From Talpa occidentalis (Eukaryota; Chordata; Mammalia; Eulipotyphla; Talpidae), in assembly GCF_014898055.3 (NCBI RefSeq), contig NW_023604861.1, forward strand, positions 83,858,399 to 83,922,398: a DNA stretch of 64,000 nucleotides, in the 5' to 3' direction. The position numbers and the translations under genes are program-made. Positions 39,701 to 53,600 of the stretch are shown here, one piece after another; position 1 is the stretch's first letter; each line of letters begins with the position of its first letter. The notes beneath the pieces were generated by a model that did not search any database, had not been told where the DNA came from, and saw nothing but the letters and a program-made list of their open reading frames with translations.

Positions 39701-42700
39701 CATTCTGGATTCCTATTATGGAGCCGGCCATGCCCAGATGTATATGATTCTTCTTAGCTAAATACCGTGCTTCACCCTCCTACTTAAGCAATTCTATAGC
39801 AGGAGTCTGTTTTTTTTTCCTTTCCTCCTTTAAACTTGCCTACAACTTCATTCCTCATCAGGACTGCTCCCTGCTGGGGCCTCAAGTCACAAAAAGCCCC
39901 TACAGGCCTGCAAAGTTGGGACTTAGAGAGAGATTAAAACCTTTCCCAAATTCATGTATGCCAATAATACCAAATATGACCTACCTAGTAAAGAGCAAAT
40001 TAAATCTCAAATGTGTGACTAAGATGACAAAAGACGTTAAGATGGCCCCAATTATTTGCAGAAGTCCAACATTAGTACATACATATTGTAATATATACAA
40101 TGAAGATTCAGCTTCAAAAAAAACAAAGCCATGTGTAGGCCACTGCAATACTTTTTGTATCTTGGCATTCTTCCCAGGGCATGAAAGAACCAACATTTCC
40201 AAAAGACACAGCCAGCCAGGCAGCCATCAAAATTTTTTCCAAGTCCATTCTCCTCAGAGCAGAACACACTGTAGATTTCAGCAACAAAAGGCAATCTTTA
40301 CAGATAAGTATTAAACATGCACCATTTTGTACTTATTTATAATTTTATAAATGACAAAATGTTCAAGATTAGAGATGATTTCACAACCCATTATATCTTG
40401 CAACTACCATGACCTCACTTCCCTGGAGTTAACATAATTTTTTTAAAATAGAGACTTCCCTTAAAGTTTCAGTGGCTTGCATAAAAGTTCTAGTTGAATT
40501 CATGAGAATACCACCATCAAGATGTCTAGGTAATACTTATTACTTTAACACGTCGGTTTTTTATTAATGAATATGGTTGCCCAGAAATATTCACCAAGGT
40601 TCTAAATTTATTGAGAAATGGTATATCAATTTGACAAGAATTGATGGCATTTTTGAGGTATACTATTAATGACCAAAATTGAAAGAAAAAGAGGGTATAA
40701 TATTTGTGGTTGAGATTCATTCATTAAAAAATGTTAAATGCACTAATACTAGGAATGACCTAGATCTTTCCATGATAAAGGAGAAAAAATACTCAAGATT
40801 CTATATATTAATTTATATTTGATGAGAAGCAATGTTTAACAGAAATATAATTGAAACCACAAGTATGAGCAACATATGCAATTTTAAGTTTTTCTAGTAG
40901 CTACAGTAAAAAGTTAGAAGACTGGGTGATATAAAATTTGATAACATATTTTTAAACCATATATCCAAAATATTATCATTTCAATATGTAATCAATAAAA
41001 ATTATAAATGAAAGGTTTACATTTCTTTTTTGAACCAGGGCTTTGAAATCTGATGCTGACCTCAATCTTAACAGGACATCTTGATTCAGACTATCCATGT
41101 CTCAAGTGCTCAAAGCTACACGTGGCTGTGGCTACCACATTAGACAGCACAAGTCTAAGTCATCCAGGACAGAAATTCTACCCAAAGGCTAAAGGATGAA
41201 CCATGTGTTCTGCATACAATAAGTGTGCAATAAATATTTATTAAATGGATGAATAAATAAAATGAGATAAAATCCTAAAGCAACAAGAACAAAAAATATA
41301 CAGTACAAGCATTTCAATGGAAGAATAAGCCATCAAAGAAGATTTGATTCTATGTGGAATTCGCGGCAACAAGTGTCTCTGGCCTGCTATATTATTACGA
41401 TAGCTAAGTTACAGAAACAGAACTTTATGGATGTGCCTCTTGAGGTGGAAATAGAGAACTAGACAGAAGATGAAATGATGACTCTCAGGTCATGGTCAGA
41501 AGAGCCAGTGAAATATAACAACGTCTCCTTAAACCTCAAGTACTAGTTTTTATTAATGGGATAAACTCAAAGTATCTAATTCACTAGAACATACCACTAG
41601 CCACAAAACTGAAACAATAAAGCTGTCCCCCAAGCCCAGAATAGTGCAAGACCTCCAGCTGACAAAACAGCCTGCTCAGAACTGCTTGATTTGCCAGTAG
41701 AGCAAAGGAAAAAAAAAGAAGGAAAAAAAAAAAAAAAAGAAGGGGGAAGGGAGCATCTAACATACTTCTTCTGCCCTGTTATTTCTACTCCCCACGATGA
41801 CAAGAACTTTGTGAGCGGGCAAGGGAGTTGAGAAAAGAGAACTCAATCTCTGCAGTTCAGGCTGCTTCACATTTTTCAGAAATTACTGCATGTTCAAACA
41901 ATGGAATATTTGTCAAAGTACAACTTGATCACCAGAATTCATCTGTTTTTCATAACCACATTTGACCTAAACTGTGCTGACTAAACAAGGTACCCTGTGT
42001 TTCGCAGTCTGGAAAATGTGGCTCCCACCATCGTTTTTAGACCGCACTGAAACCTCTGGCCCCGACAGCCGCTTGGTAACTAAGTGCATTCAGATTAGGC
42101 CAAGGATGATGTCTGCTGGCTTCCCTTGTTACATCAATCACAGATTTTCACTTTCAATTCATTTTGGTTAATTTCTCTTTTTTTTTTTTTTTTTTGTAGT
42201 ATCTATCTATCAAGAGAATTCAAAGGAGCTACAATTTTTTTTTTTTTACATTTCCCCTTCCTATAGGCTATGTACATACATATAAATTCACATATATAAA
42301 CACACATACTCTTAAAGTTTTATTTGGAAATAATTCCAATTTACAGAAAAAAATGTAAGAGCAGTATAAGAAAACACCCATGTATTCTCCATGCAGATTT
42401 ACCGACTGTTGATATTTTGTTCTATATGCTATATCATTTGCTCTCTTTCTATACATGTATATTTTCTTAGCCTTTTGAAAGTACATTGTAGACATCAAAC
42501 TCTTTTTTCCAAAGTACTTCATTATGCAGTTCTGAGAATAAGAATGCCTTCTATAACCAGAGAATATTTATCAATTTTTGAAAATTTGGTATTTTCTTAG
42601 ACTACTGTCCATATTCCAATTTTGTCACAGGTCCCAAGAATGTCCTGTACAGCATATTTTTCCTTAAGTACAAGAACCATGGCCCATGAGTCACACTGTT

Positions 42701-44587
42701 TTGTAAATAAAGTTGTATTAATGGTATACCTCTTCATCCATTCATTTACAAATTTTGTCTGGCTGCTTTTGAGCTATAACATTGGTTATAACACTCTATT
42801 GACCACAAAGCCAAAACCATTTACTATCAAGGCCTTTAAAAAAATGTCTGCTGATCATAGATCTGAGACATACAGCAGGGAAGTGGGAGAAGGGTCAAAA
42901 CTGGGGAGGGAAGAGCACAAGGGACTGTGGTGATGGATCATGGGTGCTATGGTGGTGGGAGAACTAAGGGGACTACACAAGCAGGGAGAAAGCAAATTCT
43001 GTTCAAAATTTAACAAAGATGTAAGAAAATAAATATAAAAAAATTTTTTGAAAAGTCTGCCAGTCAGAATAAAAACAAATACCAGATAATTTTACTCATA
43101 TGGAATATAAAAAAACAAAGGAATAGACAAAAGCAAACCAAAACACATCCTTGAAATTGGACTGCAGAACTGAGGCTACAAAAAGGGCAGTTGGTGAGGA
43201 TGTGGGAAAGTGAAGGGATGAAGGGCCCAGCAGGTTATGGTGGAGGATTATTGGGGCTTTGGTAGTGTGTGTAGTACGCTAACACATTTGTAGAGGTGCA
43301 AACCTACATTTTTAAAACATATATTTTGCTGTAAATAAACATTACCTCAATAAACATAAAAACAAAAACAAAAACAAAAACAAAGAAAGAAAATAGTTCC
43401 CAATCCCTGTTGTAGTAAAATGTCTCTTTTACTTCATTTAATTCTCAGCTTTTCCTTATCTTTATGGCTGACAATTTGAAAAATATACACTTTTTCCCTT
43501 TTTTTCATTTTATTCATTCATTTAATAATAGAATGTCCTAACTTTGGGTTTTTGTAATATTTCCTCATAAATTAGATTATGTACTTCTACTCAGAATACT
43601 ACATAAGGAATGCATATGCCTTTCAGGGATTCAGAGGCACAGGATATCTGTCTGATCCTCAATTTAACTTTAATTACCTGATAAATGACCTGATTAACTG
43701 ATTTAATTGCCTGATAAATTTTGATCACCTGATAAATACAGCGCCCAATAACTATTTTTGCCTTGTTTTTCATAAGTAATCTTGGGTAGATATTTTAAGA
43801 CCATACAAAATATACTATTCTTTACCAAAATTCCCCTACTATATTTATTATATTGATGATCCCCACCTGAATAACTCTTGATTTTAATGATTCCAAAATA
43901 AAGAACCATGAAGCCTGAGATTTCACTATTTGCAAGCCAACAAATTACTGTGCCAGTTTCATGGATGCTAACAGAAGGCACAAAACTCCAGGATCAGAGA
44001 ACAAAGGACTTCATTACTAATATCAATAGCAGTAGCCAGATTATCAGCATACTTGCACCTGCTCCCAGAGTCCCAGTTTCCACAGGGCAATGTGACACCC
44101 ATATACACAGCGGATTTGCAGTAAAGGAGAACCGTGAGGGTAGGCAATCCAAAATCTGTTGTTCCATTTAAAACCACTACCTATATCCCCATGTCTGGAA
44201 ACAAGCCTGCTTCTTTCTTTCAGGAGTGAGACACTATCCCCACCATCCAAATCTGCTGGCTACACAAACACTCTGCAAAAGATGGTGTGGAACACAGTCA
44301 TTGCCTTTGCTACAAGATGAACAGAGATGCAGAGACCCTGTAACTGCTTCCCAAACATCAGCACCCAGCACTCTCCTCTAGGGCCACAGCCCTCCCCCCA
44401 TGCACATATGTATATATGTATGTACTGATATACATATGCATTCATTTATTCACTTTTATGTTTATTATTAGCACACACTTCTTGTATTCTTTTTCCCCCA
44501 TGTAAATACTGATAGAAAATCTCCTATTTTTGTATTTTCATTTAGGATTTTAAGGCCCAGCTACTTTTCAATGTGCTATTTGATAAA

Positions 44588-44625
<38 letters not shown>

Positions 44626-47600
44626 CTTCTGAATTTCTGAATAATGTAGGAAAATGTAGAAAGATAATAGGGAAAATGCAAGTAAAAATTAGGGATAGTG
44701 TCTCTAAGGCTCCCCTAAAACCCTGAATAAAATCTTAAAAAAAGACCCACAGGTAGCCATTGTTGACTGCTTAAGCACATAACCAGTTCCCGCCAGATGT
44801 GGTCTTAGGTGGGCATTTGCTATCTTCTAGATAACTGGTTTCATTGTCACAGGAGAAAAAAACTAATAGGCAGACATTTTTCATAGAAGAAAAGTAATTA
44901 CTCTTATTGCTTGTGCAAGGAAAATCCTGCTACTCTCCCTGCAATGACTGTGGCAGTAAGATGGTTCTGGACAACCAGGACAAAGATTTTGACCAAAAAA
45001 GTCACATAAAAAATGAAAGTTCAAGAAACTTCTCCAAAGAGGAAATACAAATGGCCAACGGGCCTATGAAAAAATGTTCAACATCACTTGCAATCAGGGA
45101 AATATAAATCAAAACTACAATGGGATACCATCTCACACCAGTGAGAATGGCACATATTAAAAAAACTAGCAACAACAAATGTTGGCGACGATGTGGAGAA
45201 AAAGGAACTCTCCTGCATTGCTGGTGGGAGTGCAAACTGGTCCAACCACTATGGAAAGCTATGTGGAGATTCCTCAACCTACTAAAGATAGAGCTTCCAT
45301 ATGATCCAGCAATTCCACTTCTAGGTATTTACCCAAAGGACACAGAAACATTAATTGCAAAGAGCACCTGCACACCTATGTTTATAGCAGCACTGTTTAC
45401 AATAGCTAAGCTTTGGAAACACCCAAATGCCCCAAAATAGATGACTGTATCAAGAAGATGTGGTACATATACACAATGGAATATTACTCAGCATTCAAAA
45501 AAGATAAACACATGCAATTTGCAGCAACATGGATGGGTTTGGAAGGGATCATGCTTGGCGAAATAAGCCAGAAAGAAAAAGAAAAAGACCGGATGGTCTC
45601 ACTCATAGCAGGAATCTAGAAAAACTAAATAAGGGACCAGGAGAAAGAATAGCTGTAAGAAAGAAAAAATAAAAATCAAGAAACAACTATGAACCAGAGA
45701 CATACTATGGGGGGGGGGCAGGGAAAGGAGGGATTGGGGTCAAAATAAGGGGGTTGCAATTGTATGGGGAATATAAAAATAAAATTTAAAAAAAAAAAAC
45801 CTGAAAGTTCAGAATTACTATCATATGCACCAAAGGCAACTCTGAAGGAGAGAAGACGTTTTTAAATAGCCTAAACAACATAGGCCTTCTCACCTCTATC
45901 CCTGTCCCCAATCATTATTGATAGAAAACCAAGACAATCCTTTACAGCAAGTGAAAGAAGAAAAACCACGGACTGATTAGATTTATGAAGTCTATGTATC
46001 CATTATGACCATCTTAAGGGGCAATATAATATACTGTGTAGCTTAATATAATATACTGTGTACTTAAGACTTCACACACAGCACAATAAATTTAGTAGTT
46101 TTGATGAGAATGACAATGATGAAGAAAGCATGCGAGAACATATATCTAGTTTTTAGTTATAATCTAACAATCATTTGTGTGACTTTAGGTGATAAATTTA
46201 ACAGCTTTAGGCCAAGGTAAAGAGATGGCTAAAAGAAAGGGTATACAAAAGCCCTTTCCCCATTATTTTATGCTCTTAACCTCTAGATTAGAATTTTTAT
46301 AAAGGTGAAATTAAGGGCCTCCCCAGTGGCACAGCAGTTGACGCTGGGTTGCAAAGCTGCCCGCGGCCTCTGCATGCCGATTCAATCCCAGGCTGCTCCC
46401 TGGTCGCAGGAGGAGGGTCCCACATGGCACGCAGACCTTTCCTGCCACCTGCTGCTCCCCTCAACAGTGTACTTCGGTCCTTCTGCCTGCTCTGCTCCCC
46501 GCTCTGGCTCTGGTGAATTCTCTCACCCTCCCGCGCTTCTGACTGTACCCAGTGCTTGTATAAATAAATAAATCTTCAAAAAAAAAAAAAAAAAGGTGAC
46601 ATTAAATGGGGATGGATTGGGCCACCCGGGTGGCGCAGCGGTTGAGCGCTGGGTTGCGAAATTACCCGAGCCTCTGCACCGCCAGTTCGATCCCCGGCTG
46701 CTCCCCGGCCACTGGAGGAGGGTCCCACATGGCGCGCAGACCTGCCGCCCGCTGCTCCCCTCAGCAGTGTACTTCGGTCCTTCTGCCTGCTCTGCTCCCC
46801 GCTCTGGCTCTGGTGAATTCTCTCACCCTCCCATGCTTCTGCTGTAGCCAGTGCTTGCATAAATAAATAAATAAATAAATCTTAAAAAAAAAAAATGGGG
46901 ATGGATTATGTGAGGAATTATATAGGTTTTCTTGTATTATTTCTTCCTCTATGCATTTATGTCTGTGCATGCAGTAGTCTAGCTCCTAGTCCCTTATTCT
47001 CCCTCAGTGCATTTTTAAAAGGTTCTTTTTATAATATGGAAATTTGGTGATGGGGAGGTGAACACAATGTGTACAAATTAGGAGGTGAAACAATTCTTTA
47101 AGATTAAGTCGGTTCCAGGTATTATGCCAGTGTTTTTATTTTTTTTTTTAAGATTTATTTATTTATTTATACAAGCACTGGGTACTGTCAGAAGCACAGG
47201 CGGGTGAGAGGATTCACCAGAGCCAGAGCAGGGAACAGAACAGGCAGACTGACAAAATACACTGCTGAGGGGAGCAGCGGGCGGCAGGAGAGGTCTGTCA
47301 CACCATGTGGAGCCCTCGCTGGCAGCAGGGGATCGAACCTGCGCTGCAGAGGCTTCTGGAAGCTTCGCAGCCCAACATTCAACCGCTGCGCCACCAGGGG
47401 AGGCCCTATGCCAGTGTTTTTTACACCTATTCTTTCAATTCATTCTCACAGAAACATGTGAGATAAAATACATTATTTAGTTTTTTAAATGGGGGAAATT
47501 GAGTCGTTTCACAGAATTTAAGTAATCTCTCTTAAGATTTACGTTCATATTAATCTCATTTGTATCTAGTTTTACAAAACACCATGTTGGCTAGTAACCA

Positions 47601-50600
47601 AATGATTTCCAGTTTTGCTTTTAAAATTGTAAAAGAATTCAGCATTTTTACAAAACTTTTCATTCTTTGATTGACGCTACTCTCTTTTCCTGATAACAGA
47701 AATAGATTCGAATTGAATACAAAGTTTGGACTTTGATCTTCCCACCCACTTTCTTTCTGAGATATAAAAATGATGCTTAAACACACAGCATCCATCTTAC
47801 AAGGATAAAAACAAAAACTACAAGCTAAAAAGGAAGACTGAAACAAGTAAAGGAAACTAAATCTTGCACGGAGGGAAGGTTGTTTTTATTGAGATAACAC
47901 TGACTCCCAATATTGTTGGTGTTTTGGAAGCATGGGATTCCCCCCACCTCAGATACTACCACCATAGTGCACCTGCCAGGTTTAAAAAAAAAAAAAAAGT
48001 TTTCTATTTCTTTAAGCCATTATAGTTGAATTTTAGTTACAGTTTAATACAATCTGAACTTCTACAAACATCACCATTAAACATCATAACTGACCTCATT
48101 TTTCATATCTACATGAAAATATATTAACACAACTTATATATTATCTCAGAGCATGAAGAAATCCCAAACTTTAGTTAATAATACTTCATATAATAGATCT
48201 ATGAACTATGTTAATTTCAAGCAAACAACTAATTGTTCTTAAACTAATTCAGGCAGGAATTCTTTCATGTGACCACTAATCTTTTCCACAATATTTCTTG
48301 AGGTATTTTGAGCATTCATTTATTCTTTCCACAATTGTTAAGCTCCTTCTACGTGGCAGGAAAAACAGTACTGCAAGTTAAAGACTATGAGGTTATCATT
48401 TCAAAAAGATGAATTTGAAGTCCATCCACCTTCCCTAAGAAATTCTGGGATGTGGATAGGCAGAATATGAGTCTTTACTCAGTGTAAGGGCCTAAACTAC
48501 TTCACCTTTCGGTTGTAGTTTAAATAATAGGAATCTGAAAAAGTAGAGAATTCACTATAGTCTCAACCTCAAGCTTTCCCAATCCTCCACAATTTAAAAC
48601 AAGTCAGTTCTATTCACAGTTTTATTTTTTTTTATTTTTATTTTTTTTTAAAGATTTATTTATTTATACAAGCACTGGGTACAGTCAGAAGCAGGGGAGG
48701 GTGAGAGAATTCACCAGAGGCAGAGCGGGGAGCAGAGCAGGCTGAAGGACTGAAGCACACTGCTGAGGGGAGCAGCGGGCAGCAGGAGAGGTCTGTCGCG
48801 CCATGTGGGACCCTCGATGGCAGCAGGGGGATGGAACCAGCGCTGCAGAGGCTGCGGGCAGCTTCATAGCCCAGTGCTCAACTGCTGCGCCACCAGGGGA
48901 AGCCCTCTATTCACAGTTTTAAAACAAACTTGTCCATTACACCTGCTATGTAACCAACCATAAAAAAAATATGAGTTCTGCTATGGCATTTGCTTCTGGT
49001 CAGAAGATCATTTGATATCCAAACTTACATAATGCCTGAATTACCAAATTTCCCCTATAAAACAAAAGGAAACTCCCCCCAACAAGTCTTCTTGTTTTAG
49101 ATTATGAGGCTCTTGCTTTGGTTATTTGTGGCCCCCTCACAATATCCAACATTTAGGACAATGTATTAACCTAAGTATCCAGTACAGAAAGCATTTTAGG
49201 AAAGTGAATAAACCTAAGTATTTTTAATTTAAAAACTGAAAACATACTAATGCACAAAAAAAAATGAAATCTTACCATTTGTAACAACAAAGGAGGGACC
49301 TTGAGGGCATTATGCTAAGTTAAATGAGTCAGACAGAAAGACAAAGACCACATGACCATGCTTATATGTGTGATATTATTTAAAAAAAAAAAAAAAGAAA
49401 ACCAAGCTCATAGACACAAACTTTCAGTTATAAAATAAGTTAAGTCATAGGATGCAATATATAACATAGTGACTATAGTAAATACTGTATATACTGCACA
49501 TTTGAAACTTGCTAAAAATAGATCTTAAAAGTTCTCATCACAAGAAAATAAATTTTGTAAAATATATGCTTAAAATGCTATGGAAAGGTGCTACAGAAAA
49601 AAACACTAAAGCAGGGAAGGGATTTGCTTTGAAATTTTAAATAGAATAGTCACTGCCAAGAATGTGTATGAGTGAAACTCTTAATCCTTGCTTTAATAAC
49701 TTAAGATGCTAAGGAAAGTATTGACATATCTGTCAGAGTTAGAAAAAAAAAAAGAATTGAAAATGAATAAACAAAAGCCTGGCAGTTGCAATCAAAGTAG
49801 AAAAGAAAAGGCAGAAAAAGATATGAGATTTGGTTGGATTTAAAAGGCAAGGGAGAGATTTAAATGACAAATCCAGGTATCTCAACAATGGGGAACGTAT
49901 GGCATAGTTAATAGAAAGAAACATCAAAAATATGAAGTATGGTTCTGGAAAGAGAACCGCCTATGCAGAGGCATCATAATGAGAGAAGATAGGGTCAATA
50001 TGTGTGTAGCATAGATTATAAGCAGGCAGAAGGAAAAGAGCATCTAGAAAAGTGGTAAAAGTTAAGTTAAGGATAGAATATGGAATTCTATGTGGTAGAC
50101 ATTTACTTTATTCTGGAAATGAGAAACTAAAGTATTTGAAGCAAATTTGATACAATTTAAATGGTATCCATTATTGTGTTACATGGAAAATAAATTGTTT
50201 CTTGAACATTTTGTCAAAGTTTGAAAAAAACCATTATTGTGGTATTTAAAACTGCTTAAGGGACATATTATAGGTCAAATACAGATATTTTACAGATAAA
50301 ACAAAGTATTACTTGTTAAAACAAGTAAATACACTTGAGAAGATCTTCGCAAAGCAAGCATTAAATAAATGTAAGCATGCCCAAAGAAAAAAAAATTTAA
50401 TCACATTTATTTTTGGCTCTTGTTCATTCAAAGCCAAATGATATGTATGTCTCGGGGTATAAGGTCACCAGGTTACAAGATCAATATGACAATTATTAAA
50501 AGTTAGATTATAGCTACTACAGACCAGGGTCCATTAGACCATACTACAGGAAAGTTATCACTACAAATGGCTTTTCCTGTGTCCTTATCAATGCTGTGCA

Positions 50601-53600
50601 CAAAGTATCTCACCCAAAGCTTTTTTCTAAGATCTATGTAGTGTTTATGCCTATCTAACCTCACCAGGCACTAGTGGCTCAGTGAAATGAGGAGGCAGTG
50701 AGATATGGCAGGAGAGTGATGAGACAATCTGTTAAGTGTCACAGATGGACCAGGAGTCACCAAACATTTCAGGGCAAAACTTTCCACATTAAAAACAATC
50801 TCTTAAAATACATTCTTATTTGCTCAGAAGTATTCAGGATCACCATGGAAACAAACCTCAAAGTTTCCAGCTCTTTTCTAACAGTATAAGTTGGCTCCTC
50901 AACAATGCAACTTGCATTTGTCTTAGCGGGGGAAAGCAGGTGAATGTTTCTGAGAGGCAAAACGTAGTCCATTTAAAATGAAAACAAAAGAAAAATTACA
51001 AAAAGGATTCAGAGGAATAGCGTCTAATTCCAGCTATTGGAATATCAGCAATTTAAAGTCCTTAAAAAATGTTTAGGTATATGAACATCAGAATTACTCT
51101 CTAACATCAATGCTAGTCCAAGAGATTTGAAAATGGTTACCTACTCACTTCAAATTACTGTCCTCAGGAAGGTTTTTCCATTAAAAGTTCAATGTTCTTT
51201 TGTTATTTCCCAAAGAAAGTTTATATATTTCAAATAAACATGATGGATTTTCTGCTAAAATCCAGCGTCTTTAGAGTATCTTACCAAGAAGCATTTCTCT
51301 AGATCCATTAATTATAAGCTTTTTGAGAGTGTAAAATGTCCTGATCATCTTTGCTTCTCTCACTGTGTTAGGAAATTCTGGCTTAATAAAATTTAACATG
51401 TTTATTTTACACAGATATTCCCAGTATATACTAATTTGAACTGTGAGAGACCCTAGACAATACAAAACATAGTTTTAATGACATATGAAATAGGGGACCC
51501 TTCTTGTTTTTTTTTTTTTTTTTTCAAATAGATCAACTGATGAGACTGGGATTCCAGAAATACAGCTCCAAAATCAGCTATGAAGAGATCTAGATCATCA
51601 AGTTATATGTTTTTAGCAATACTGGAAATTTACATATACTGTAATTTCAAATTTCTTAAGACTAGCAAAATAATGTGATGTTTCCCTTTCTGTGTAACAC
51701 AATCTCTAGAAATGTCAAATAAGAAAAAAAAACTTTTTCACAAACTCTAAGCATCTCAATTTTGCATTTAGGCATTTCTCATTTCTTTAACTTCTACCAC
51801 AGGAGAAATAAATGGTCCAGCTTGTGTTTATACACAAACTAAACATATAAATGTCCATTCAAGTGTCTACAAAAAACTGAGCTGAAATAATGAATTTTTA
51901 CTAGTTACATAAAATAAATATATTGCAATAGTCTCAACCTATAGAATGAGTATAGTTCTATTTTTAAAAACTAGGCTTTGGAAAAGTAAAATCAATTTTA
52001 ATGAAAATGAAAACTCCAATCACAGCTTTGTTTATTAGCATTCATTCACCAGATTAGTGGTCTGCAAAAAGCATTAGTAAAAACTGTGAGGTTGATGTAC
52101 AAATAGCATCTTTTTTTAATTTGCCAATCAACTGCCTTACTATCAAGACAAAGCAGAAATGTTCCACTATTTTTAAAAATATTAACTCACTTTTAAAAAA
52201 TCAATAATAATTCTTAAAATAATATATATATACCCACTCTTTCAGCTTTGTTTTAAATCTATGTTCCAATTCTTGCTGCTAATTTACTTGGTTATTAAAT
52301 AGCAATAGTGCCTTCTGATAAAAGTATAGGAATAAGAATTCTAAAAATCTAAGTTCTGGTGGCAAAAAATAAAATATTCCATAGCATGGTTCAAAGTGAG
52401 GTCAGTGTCTACTAAATAGGTGTTTACTAATTATCTACCATGTAATAATCACTAATTTAATATAGTGAACTTGTGAAGCACTATGAGACTATTGAGCAAA
52501 GTGTTATGTAAAATCCTAGACACTATTTTAGACACACACACAAACACATATTCACACATCTTTCAACTACCACTATTCAAAAGGATCTTGAAGTCTAACT
52601 TTAACAATGCCAAAAATAATCAATTTTCTGTAACTGAAATCTTGCAATAGAAAGCTTAAGAAGTATTCTTCAAGTGTTTATTTCCCAAGTGCTTTAATAT
52701 AATAGCCAACTGCTAAGTAATTTCATTAATTTCATTAACACTTCAGAAAACATGCCACCTAAACTGCTTTTATCTATTCCTTTTTCCACTCCAAATCCCT
52801 CACTATATTACCTCTGATTATATTATCATGAATTTTGTAGTTTCCGCCAGTTGCAGGCAGACTATACCAATAGAAATCCTCAGATTAGACAGGGAGAAAT
52901 ATGTTCCAGGAAGATTCCTGCCCACCCCACCCCATCCCTTGCCCCAGCAACAACCATGGATTGTAAAGAGATTGTGGATAAATTCTAGCTCTGTTGCTGA
53001 TCCACCTCTCCTACTTATAGCCAACTATTTAAAAAGATAATATTAAAAGGAAGTAAGTAAAATATTATGAAATAACACAATTATTTAAGTTCAGGGAGAT
53101 CAATTACCAACTATAGTTCTGAAAATTATTTCTAAATATCTGCTCTTAATACTCCTAAGAAAAATAATTGAGGGGACAAAACTATTAGGTGCTGATATCA
53201 CTTCTTCTTAACAGAAAAACAGGTTACCAGCTTGTCATACATAATGGTCACCCAAGGAAAAAGATTTATGACATAGAATTAAGGTCACTTTGAAACTTGC
53301 TTTTAAATTTTGACAAGACTTCCAAATCTAAGGAAAAGACAAAGAGTGTAGGGAGTATTTAGCAGGTTTACAAAGGGGGTAATCAAATAGAATTGGGGTA
53401 AGCAATTGTGGGTCATAGGTCTGTCATCAGGGGTACCTGAAACCTAACTCAATCTGTACTTCCCTTTAGATAAGGGATTCTTTCTAAGTTTATGGATAAG
53501 ATTCAGGAGACGGGGAAGCCTCTGAAATTCTAAGCCAAATATCACATGTATATACATATGTGCATTTTGTCTGAGGAAAGGGCTCACAGCTTTCATCAAA

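Noticed and set aside
39916..40314. 132-codon plus-strand frame in unique intron DNA
   Set aside because: No recognisable domain, no splice context, and overlapping frames of similar length on the other strand; length is plausible by chance.
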